A DNA stretch of 11,960 bases from UMGS1649 sp045637095 (GTDB taxonomy: Bacteria; Bacillota; Clostridia; TANB77; CAG-465), in NCBI GenBank assembly GCA_045637095.1, contig JAZTYX010000015.1, positions 1-11,960 on the forward strand, read 5' to 3'. The position numbers and the translations under genes were made by a program. This document shows, in pieces, positions 7,687-11,960 of the stretch (the first letter of the stretch is position 1; each line of letters begins with the position of its first letter). The notes under the pieces were generated by a model that did no database searches, was not told where the DNA came from, and saw only the letters and a program-made list of their open reading frames with translations.

Positions 7687-8967
7687 ATGAAGAAAATATT
7701 AACGGCATTAGTTATATGTATGTTTGTATTAACTGCGATAACAGGAAATGTATATGCCAAAGGTTCGGTAAAACCTTCTAAAACGAGTATTACTATTGAA
7801 GAAGGCGGATCTAGTACATTTAAGATAACAGCTTCTAATGCAGCAGGAAGAGTGGACATTTCTACGTCCAACTCTTCAGTAGCTAGCATAAATGTAACAA
7901 ACAAATGGTTAGATAATAACAGTGTTACAGTTACGGTAAAAGGTAAATCTGTTGGTACAGCCACAATAACTGTAAAATTAACAGACGTAGCGACTTATGA
8001 TAAAGAACCTTTAACTAATACATATAAAATAACAGTAAAAGTAACAGAACCAAAATCTAAAAATAACAACTTAAGTTCTATATCTGTAGATGGATACAAG
8101 CTAGTTAAGAAAAGCGATACATCATATACATTAGATGTAGGTAATAGTGTTTCTAAAATAACAATTAAAGCTACTGCAGCGGATTCTAAGGCGTCTGTAT
8201 CAGGAACTGGAACAAAGTCTCTTAAAACTGGAAGTAATACCTTTAACGTAGTTGTAACAGCAGAATCTGGAGCTAAAAAAACATATACAATAACAGTAAA
8301 TAGAAAAGATGGATATTATTTAGAAGATTTAGCAGAAGCGTTAAAAACAAATGAACCAACAATTAAATTAAGAGATGGAGATAAACTTACAGCTGATCAT
8401 TTAGATAAGATTAAAGCAAGTGGTAAAACAGTTGTATTAAATGCTTCGGATAGCGAAGGAGAATTCACATATTCTTGGAAGGTGGATGGAACAAAACTTT
8501 CGACATATACTGAAACAAATACAAGTATAGCTTTTGACTCTAATTATAAAGAGGAGATTGGAAAACTTTCAAATTATGCTGATGGTAAATATATACACTT
8601 TGAACAAGCTGGCTCAAGTCTAAATGGAACAACTGTAAAAATGTATGTGGGAGATAAATATAAAGATGAACATGTGTTAAATGTATATCTATATAATAAA
8701 GATAATAATACATTGACGTTAGCAACAAATGGAGTTTCAATTCTAAATGGAAATATAGAATTGAATCTTAAAGAATATGGAGACTATATAGTAACGAGAG
8801 CTAATATAGAAAAAGAAACAAAAACTGAATCTCCAATAACTAGTTTATTAGGTGGAAATAATAGTGGAACAGAATCTGGAATGGATTTTAAGATGGTAGC
8901 TATTATAGAAGCGGGTGCAATTGTACTATTAATATTAGTAATTATTGCTAGAGGAAAAAGAAAATAG
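7687..8967 (+). CDS. Membrane-anchored surface protein with Ig-like and cadherin-like beta-sandwich domains
   Basis: The ATG lies 3 nt after the protease stop, with GGAGG (7672-7676) inside the end of the protease gene, so the two are probably translationally coupled. The 426-aa product has a signal peptide (MKKILTALVICMFVLTAITG, likely cut after VYA near residue 24). A bacterial Ig-like (Big_2-type) domain spans about 27-118, and a cadherin-like beta-sandwich domain about 129-206 (LSSISVDGYKL to TYTITVNRK). Residues about 209-370 form a beta-rich domain with FTYSWKVDG, IHFEQAG, LNVYLYNKD and a final YGDYIVT. A similar module occurs, from memory, in other clostridial surface proteins, but its function is not known to me. 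A Ser/Gly-rich linker leads to a transmembrane helix (403-421) and basic tail RGKRK. There is no LPxTG, so anchoring is by the membrane. No cohesin domain is recognisable. A role as surface anchor or partner of the protease is inference from the operon only. Confidence 0.85.
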   Translation: MKKILTALVICMFVLTAITGNVYAKGSVKPSKTSITIEEGGSSTFKITASNAAGRVDISTSNSSVASINVTNKWLDNNSVTVTVKGKSVGTATITVKLTDVATYDKEPLTNTYKITVKVTEPKSKNNNLSSISVDGYKLVKKSDTSYTLDVGNSVSKITIKATAADSKASVSGTGTKSLKTGSNTFNVVVTAESGAKKTYTITVNRKDGYYLEDLAEALKTNEPTIKLRDGDKLTADHLDKIKASGKTVVLNASDSEGEFTYSWKVDGTKLSTYTETNTSIAFDSNYKEEIGKLSNYADGKYIHFEQAGSSLNGTTVKMYVGDKYKDEHVLNVYLYNKDNNTLTLATNGVSILNGNIELNLKEYGDYIVTRANIEKETKTESPITSLLGGNNSGTESGMDFKMVAIIEAGAIVLLILVIIARGKRK

Positions 8968-9014
8968 AAGTTAAAATATAAAATGCTACATTAATTATAT
9001 TGGTTATATAATAG

Positions 9015-9054
9015 AATAAACCAGACTCGAAATGAGTCTGGTTTATTTTCTTTT
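9015..9054 (+). terminator. Strong intrinsic terminator, probably bidirectional, between convergent genes
   Basis: A perfect 14-bp stem, AATAAACCAGACTC (9015-9028) with GAGTCTGGTTTATT (9034-9047), and loop GAAAT. The plus-strand transcript continues into T-rich TTCTTTT (9048-9054), ending the protease/anchor operon. Read on the minus strand, the stem base plus downstream bases give U-rich UUUAUUCUAUU, so it likely also ends the convergent gene whose stop is at 9057-9059. Confidence 0.92.
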
Positions 9055-9056
9055 CG

Positions 9057-10529
9057 TTATTTCTTAGTTTTAGCATCTCTAGAAAGTTTAACAGCCGTTT
9101 TAACAACTTCATAGCCACCGTCATAAATTTTAATTTTATTAGCTTTAATGATGTTATCACACATAGCGATAATATTAGTTCTTTCTGTAACGAGCATTTC
9201 AGCCATGTTAGTTGCTTGGTTAAATGTTCTGCATTCAATAGTTCCATCTCCAATTTCTGCCGAACGAAGAGCACCATATGCTTCGTGAGCACCAACTCTT
9301 CTAATAAGAAGCTTAGGAACAGGGTAGAATGCAAGCTCGCTAGGTTTAGTTACCATTACATCGCATTCGCGCATTAAAAGGTTTGTAGAGTATACAGCAG
9401 CAAATATATCGCTGTGTAAAAATACATGCAGTCCTTTTAAGTCTTCGTTAAGTGACGCTTGTGTGGCGAATTCAGCTGTTTTATCAAAGTCATCTGGATG
9501 AAGCGTTATTGTATCCATAAAGTTAGGAATCTTTTTAGCTAGCTTTTCTAAAACATCTTTGTGGTCGCCAAGATTTAAGAATATAGTAGCTGTTCCGCCT
9601 TTAACTCTAGGAAGTAGGTGCGAGATAATCTTTTCTATCATTTCAAGACCAGCACCAGCACCACCAACAGGAATTAAAAATCTTACAGGTTTTCTAGCAA
9701 TCATTCTTTCCATTCTGCGTTTACAGTCGTGATTAATATTAGATACGATTTCGTGATCTACATAATGACCGGCAAGAACGATATCTTTAGAAGGCATTGT
9801 TTTAGTTTCACCATCATACATTTCATTTAGTGTTTTATATCCTAAGTATGAAGAAGGTGTTTGCACAGTGTGAACAGAACCTTCTGCCAAGTGAAGTGTC
9901 ATAGGCAAGTTGTCTGGAATGACATTTACAACACAGTTCATGCCAGCGTGTACTGCTGCTTGTGCAGGCCAAGAGTGTGTAGCAATGAATGGTAAGTTCT
10001 TATCTAAATCTTGATAAGCTCTTGTCATAAGCTCGCTGTTCTTTTGGTCTACCGCGTTACGAGAAAGTTTTTTGTACATATTCTTGCTACCAGGTTCCCA
10101 AAGTAGTTTATCAAAAAGAGGAATTCTTTGAGATAATCTTGAACCTAATGAGTATAGATCATTAAGATATGATATAACTTTACCACCAGTTGTGTCTTCG
10201 AAAGAGTTTAAATCTAACCAATAAGGTGTAAACCCAAGGGAGTGAGCACAAGATGCGATAGCAAGTGCGATTCTATAATGTCCAAATCCCATGCGGATGT
10301 TACCAATAATAACAGGACGTGGTCCAAGTTCTAATGGTTTGTCTGAACGTACAAGATTTTGAATCTTGAAGTATCTAGTTACAATAGGATTAGGCACAGC
10401 TTTTAGGTGATAAATTTGTTTAGTATCATCTCCATATTTAAGTACAAAACGACGTTTGCTATTAGCTGCACGTTTGTAATCTGCTTTTTTAATTTCGTTT
10501 CCAAATATTTTTTTAGAACGGTCAATCAT
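9057..10529 (-). CDS. Uncharacterised GT-B/MurG-like (GT28-type) glycosyltransferase-fold protein
   Basis: This 490-aa protein is well expressed by its signals: AAGGAG (complement of 10538-10543) stands 7 nt before the ATG. No signal peptide or obvious transmembrane helix is seen, so it is probably cytosolic or peripheral. Features that recall GT-B enzymes such as MurG and diacylglycerol glucosyl/galactosyltransferases are: a Gly-rich N-terminal loop with Arg/His (IRMGFGHYRIALAIA, 77-91) after a beta-strand; HSWPAQAAVHAGMN (185-198); IPDNLP (204-209); a second Gly-rich loop IPVGGAGAG (286-294); and DVMVTKPSELAFYPVPKLLI (390-409), placed like the donor-nucleotide region of GT28 enzymes. I do not recognise a named family. 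A glycolipid or cell-envelope transferase is plausible but inferred. Its G+C (about 40-45% in sampled lines) is above that of neighbours (about 32%). It converges on the surface operon and diverges from rlmB. Confidence 0.75.
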   Translation of the reverse strand: MIDRSKKIFGNEIKKADYKRAANSKRRFVLKYGDDTKQIYHLKAVPNPIVTRYFKIQNLVRSDKPLELGPRPVIIGNIRMGFGHYRIALAIASCAHSLGFTPYWLDLNSFEDTTGGKVISYLNDLYSLGSRLSQRIPLFDKLLWEPGSKNMYKKLSRNAVDQKNSELMTRAYQDLDKNLPFIATHSWPAQAAVHAGMNCVVNVIPDNLPMTLHLAEGSVHTVQTPSSYLGYKTLNEMYDGETKTMPSKDIVLAGHYVDHEIVSNINHDCKRRMERMIARKPVRFLIPVGGAGAGLEMIEKIISHLLPRVKGGTATIFLNLGDHKDVLEKLAKKIPNFMDTITLHPDDFDKTAEFATQASLNEDLKGLHVFLHSDIFAAVYSTNLLMRECDVMVTKPSELAFYPVPKLLIRRVGAHEAYGALRSAEIGDGTIECRTFNQATNMAEMLVTERTNIIAMCDNIIKANKIKIYDGGYEVVKTAVKLSRDAKTKK

Positions 10530-10566
10530 ATTAGTTACTCCTTAATTTAATCGTTAATTTTCTTAT

Positions 10567-10595
10567 ATAATATCACATGTAAATTTTTATTACAA
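10567..10595 (-). promoter_or_regulatory. Promoter of the minus-strand GT-B-like gene
   Basis: Read on the minus strand: -35 TTGTAA (complement of 10590-10595), a 17-bp spacer, and -10 TATTAT (complement of 10567-10572). Transcription should begin near 10560, leaving a leader of about 30 nt that carries the AAGGAG site. Confidence 0.65.
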
Positions 10596-10640
10596 TAAGT
10601 TATAAAGTTCTTTCTTAATATATATAAATTGACATAAATC

Positions 10641-10669
10641 TTGACTAATTAATCTTTGTGATATAAAAT
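10641..10669 (+). promoter_or_regulatory. Promoter of rlmB-like gene
   Basis: TTGACT (10641-10646), a 17-bp spacer and TAAAAT (10664-10669). The predicted start near 10676 falls downstream of the ATG at 10674 and so excludes it as the translation start. TATAAA at 10662-10667 is an alternative -10 with a 15-bp spacer. Confidence 0.62.
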
Positions 10670-10691
10670 ATTTATGTTATTTGGAGGAATT

Positions 10692-11435
10692 ATGGGATTA
10701 ATATATGGAGTAAATCCAGTTAAAGAAGCAATAGAGGCTGGAAAGACAATAAATAAATTATATGGTTCAAAAGGAAGTAAAGAAGTATATGAACTTCTTA
10801 AACTTGCTAAGTCTAAAGGAATAGTAACCGTAGAAGCAGATAAGATAAAATTAGATAAGATGATAACTACAGAAGGAGAAAAGTTAAAAAACTCTCAAGG
10901 TATAGTTGCTTCTGTTACAGATTATGAATATTATGAAATAGAAGATATATTAGAATATGCAAATAGTAAAGGTGAAAAACCATTTATACTTATATTAGAT
11001 AAAATAGAAGATCCACACAATCTAGGAGCTATAATACGTAGTGCAGAATGTATGGGAGTACATGGTATAGTAATACAAAAAAGAAATGCGTGCCAAATTA
11101 CAGATGTAGTAGAAAAAACTGCAGCGGGTGCTGTTAATTATATGAGAGTTGCAAGAGTAACTAATATAACAAGAGCTATTGAAGAATTAAAAGAAGCTGG
11201 GCTGTGGATATATGGGCTAGATATGGAAGGTGCTACTACTATATATGAAACAGATTTAACGGGAGCTATAGGAATAGTAGTTGGTAATGAAGGTGATGGA
11301 ATATCTAGACTAGTTAGAGATAATTGCGATGGTATAATAAAGATACCTATGGTTGGTAAAACAGAGTCTTTAAATGCTTCTGTAAGTGCAGCGATAACTA
11401 TATATGAAATAAAGAGACAAATGGATAAAAAATAG
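10692..11435 (+). CDS. rlmB: TrmH/SpoU-family RNA 2'-O-ribose methyltransferase, RlmB-like
   Basis: It transfers a methyl group from S-adenosylmethionine to a ribose 2'-OH of RNA; RlmB modifies G2251 (E. coli numbering) in the 23S peptidyl-transferase region. The start at 10692 (247 aa) is chosen because GGAGG at 10683-10687 precedes it and the product then begins MGLIYGVNPVKEAI, the usual start of the family. The N-terminal substrate-binding domain covers about 1-78 (NSQGIVA, 67-73). The SPOUT knot domain follows with motif 1 DPHNLGAIIRSAE (107-119, Asn110 and Arg116), motif 2 IVVGNEGDGISRLV (195-208, Glu200) and motif 3 IPMVGKTESLNASVSAAI (218-235, Asn228). Length is normal. Here it stands alone, with its own promoter and terminator, directly before an rRNA operon rather than in the cysS-mrnC-rlmB cluster usual in Firmicutes. 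A sister 2'-O-methyltransferase specificity cannot be excluded. Confidence 0.9.
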   Translation: MGLIYGVNPVKEAIEAGKTINKLYGSKGSKEVYELLKLAKSKGIVTVEADKIKLDKMITTEGEKLKNSQGIVASVTDYEYYEIEDILEYANSKGEKPFILILDKIEDPHNLGAIIRSAECMGVHGIVIQKRNACQITDVVEKTAAGAVNYMRVARVTNITRAIEELKEAGLWIYGLDMEGATTIYETDLTGAIGIVVGNEGDGISRLVRDNCDGIIKIPMVGKTESLNASVSAAITIYEIKRQMDKK

Positions 11436-11454
11436 TATATATAAATCTACATAT

Positions 11455-11497
11455 AATAAGGGTAATTTTGAGATAAAAATTATCCTTATTTTTATAT
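11455..11497 (+). terminator. Intrinsic terminator of rlmB
   Basis: AATAAGGGTAATTTT (11455-11469) pairs with AAAATTATCCTTATT (11476-11490), 15 bp with one G-U pair and loop GAGATA, followed by a T-rich tail. It lies 20 nt after the stop and separates rlmB from the rrn control region. The long A/T-rich stem may work in both directions. Confidence 0.87.
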
Positions 11498-11514
11498 TAA
11501 AAAGAAAAATAAAA

Positions 11515-11547
11515 TTTTGTAACATTTTTGTAACATTTTTGTTGACA
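11515..11547 (+). repeat. Three tandem 11-bp units ending in the rrn P1 -35 box
   Basis: TTTTGTAACAT at 11515-11525 is repeated exactly at 11526-11536. A third, diverged unit TTTTGTTGACA at 11537-11547 contains the -35 hexamer. The 11-bp period puts the T-tracts nearly on one face of the helix. The position matches an UP element for RNA polymerase alpha subunits or a regulator-binding array. Confidence 0.75.
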
Positions 11548-11570
11548 AAATTGAAAGTGAGAGTTATAAT
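11542..11570 (+). promoter_or_regulatory. Perfect-consensus sigma-A promoter (rrn P1)
   Basis: TTGACA (11542-11547), a 17-bp spacer and TATAAT (11565-11570) match the consensus exactly. The predicted transcription start is G at 11577. The T-tract repeats sit directly upstream. It is the strongest promoter in the window by match to consensus. Its transcript meets a terminator within about 82 nt. Confidence 0.9.
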
Positions 11571-11576
11571 AATAAT

Positions 11577-11658
11577 GGTGATGCTACTACAGCATTACAT
11601 AACATATGATAAATAAGCAAATAACTACATATTAGAGCATAATGGTAGTTACTTTTTT
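11577..11658 (+). ncRNA. Candidate ~82-nt terminated RNA or rrn attenuator leader
   Basis: From the predicted P1 start (11577) the RNA folds at once into an 8-bp hairpin: GTGATGCT (11578-11585) and AGCATTAC (11591-11598), one G-U pair, loop ACTAC. A linker of 23 nt follows, then the terminator hairpin at 11622-11651 and six Ts. The result has the architecture of a small RNA or an attenuated leader. The loop ACTAC (11586-11590) repeats the ACTAC of the terminator's 5' arm (11624-11628), so GTAGT at 11645-11649 could pair with either. No match to a known RNA family is recognised; a T-box specificity stem or T-box sequence is not seen. Confidence 0.5.
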
Positions 11659-11661
11659 ATT
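11622..11661 (+). terminator. Intrinsic terminator/attenuator between rrn P1 and P2
   Basis: TAACTAC (11622-11628) pairs with GTAGTTA (11645-11651). With one bulged A (11629) the stem extends by five pairs (11630-11634 with 11640-11644, one G-U), closing on loop GAGCA. Six Ts follow at 11653-11658. It would stop P1 transcripts before P2 unless antitermination occurs. Confidence 0.75.
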
Positions 11662-11764
11662 CTAAAAATGAATAAAATTATTTACATAAAAATGTAATAA
11701 AAATCACCTTTTAACACGAACAAAAAAATAAAATAAAAAAATTAGAAAAAATATGATTTTTTTG

Positions 11765-11793
11765 TTGACAAATAATAATTGCTGTGTTAGAAT
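11765..11793 (+). promoter_or_regulatory. Second rrn promoter (P2) with A-tract upstream region
   Basis: TTGACA (11765-11770), a 17-bp spacer and TAGAAT (11788-11793); the start should lie near 11800. The 50 bases upstream are almost pure A/T with several A-tracts and one T7 run, as expected for an UP element. Tandem promoters ahead of 16S are usual for Firmicute rrn operons. Confidence 0.85.
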
Positions 11794-11798
11794 AAGTC

Positions 11799-11945
11799 TT
11801 GTCGCTAACGAGTGACAAAAAAGCACATTGAAAAATAAAGAGTAAAACAAGCCAAGTAAAGAATGGGGTTATGGAAAACATAACAACCACGTTAATTTTA
11901 TTAAAACAAAGTAATTAAGAGATAGCTAACGTTATCTTGAGAGAA
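11799..11945 (+). promoter_or_regulatory. rRNA operon leader with hairpins and boxA-like element
   Basis: The P2 transcript opens with a hairpin, TTGTCGCT (11799-11806) with AGTGACAA (11811-11818), one G-U pair, loop AACG. GCACATTGAAAA (11823-11834) resembles the boxA/leader element of clostridial rrn operons, which recruits Nus-factor antitermination complexes. Further hairpins are GTTATG/CATAAC (11868-11873 with 11879-11884, loop GAAAA) and AGATAGC/GTTATCT (11920-11926 with 11931-11937, loop TAAC), the last just before the 16S 5' end. The 16S processing stalk also needs the trailer, which is outside the window. Confidence 0.65.
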
Positions 11946-11960
11946 TTTAAGACAAGAGTT
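11946..11960 (+). rRNA. 16S rRNA, first bases only (cut by window end)
   Basis: The last bases, TTTAAGACAAGAGTT, match the start of bacterial 16S rRNA, where AGAGTT is followed by TGATCCTGGCTCAG. That continuation is not in the window, so the call rests on the few visible bases together with the tandem promoters and boxA-like leader upstream. The mature 5' end is placed by comparison with Bacillus (UUUAUCGGAGAG) and could be off by several bases. Confidence 0.72.

Noticed and set aside
7659..7964. Minus-strand open frame of 101 codons opposite the protease/anchor junction
   Set aside because: It is antisense to two well-supported coding regions; its hydrophobic, Thr/Val-rich product is what antisense of Ig-like repeats gives.
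7687..8967. Cohesin domain in the anchored protein as the direct partner of the dockerin
   Set aside because: The N-terminal domain is about 92 residues with an Ig-like (Big_2) pattern, and the other domains lack cohesin hallmarks; a highly divergent cohesin cannot be ruled out by eye.
8948..9334. Minus-strand open frame of 128 codons across the terminator and the end of the GT-B-like gene
   Set aside because: It runs in another frame of the real minus-strand gene and through the terminator, has no Shine-Dalgarno, and shows no recognisable domain.
10674..10691. Earlier ATG giving six extra residues (MLFGGI) on the methyltransferase
   Set aside because: It lies at or before the predicted transcription start and has no Shine-Dalgarno; the family normally begins at the ATG at 10692.
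11575..11616. Small open frame beginning MVMLLQHYITYDK at the P1 start site
   Set aside because: Its ATG precedes the predicted transcription start and there is no ribosome binding site; the following GTG/ATG codons lie in the 5' hairpin stem.
11577..11661. T-box or known riboswitch upstream of the terminator
   Set aside because: No T-box consensus, no specificity stem, too short, and the downstream gene is rRNA rather than an aminoacyl-tRNA or metabolite gene.
1..11960. CRISPR array, insertion sequence, tRNA or phage genes
   Set aside because: No regularly spaced repeats of CRISPR size, no transposase or integrase motifs, no tRNA-like cloverleaf or TTCGA-type arm was found on reading both strands.

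Overview
The window is AT-rich (roughly 30-35% G+C by eye) and low-GC Gram-positive in character. It has GGAGG-type ribosome binding sites, sigma-A-like promoters with 17-bp spacers, short intergenic gaps and strong intrinsic terminators. A dockerin-bearing secreted subtilase, BspA-type leucine-rich repeats and cadherin-like/Ig-like surface domains point to an anaerobic Clostridia-class Firmicute, probably from a gut-like habitat. That placement is inference; no species can be named.

Layout: (1) 1-1263 (+), the 3' part of an arylsulfotransferase-family gene whose start lies outside the window. (2) 1275-3196, a free-standing lepA (EF-4) unit with its own promoter, embedded in an 11-bp inverted repeat, and its own terminator. 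(3) 3185-9054, a two-gene operon for extracellular proteins: a 1480-aa signal peptide/S8 protease/Cys-rich/LRR/Ig-like/dockerin protein, then a 426-aa signal peptide/Ig-like/cadherin-like protein with a C-terminal membrane anchor. It ends at a strong, probably bidirectional terminator. (4) 9057-10529 (-), a convergent gene for a GT-B/MurG-like protein of unknown substrate, with higher G+C than its neighbours. (5) 10641-11497 (+), a TrmH/SpoU-family rRNA 2'-O-methyltransferase gene (rlmB-like). (6) 11515-11960, the control region of an rRNA operon: a perfect-consensus promoter behind 11-bp tandem repeats, a short unit of about 82 nt closed by its own intrinsic terminator, a second promoter, a structured leader with a boxA-like element, and the first bases of 16S rRNA cut off by the window end.

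Working together: translation and ribosome functions (lepA, rlmB, rrn) flank a cell-surface module. The dockerin suggests the protease is displayed on a cohesin scaffold, but no cohesin was recognised here. The translationally coupled membrane protein is either a separate surface factor or an unrecognised partner. The strongest candidate for something undescribed is the promoter - two hairpins - terminator cassette placed in front of the second rrn promoter (11515-11661). Next are the multidomain dockerin protease with its eight-cysteine linker, and the uncharacterised GT-B-like gene.
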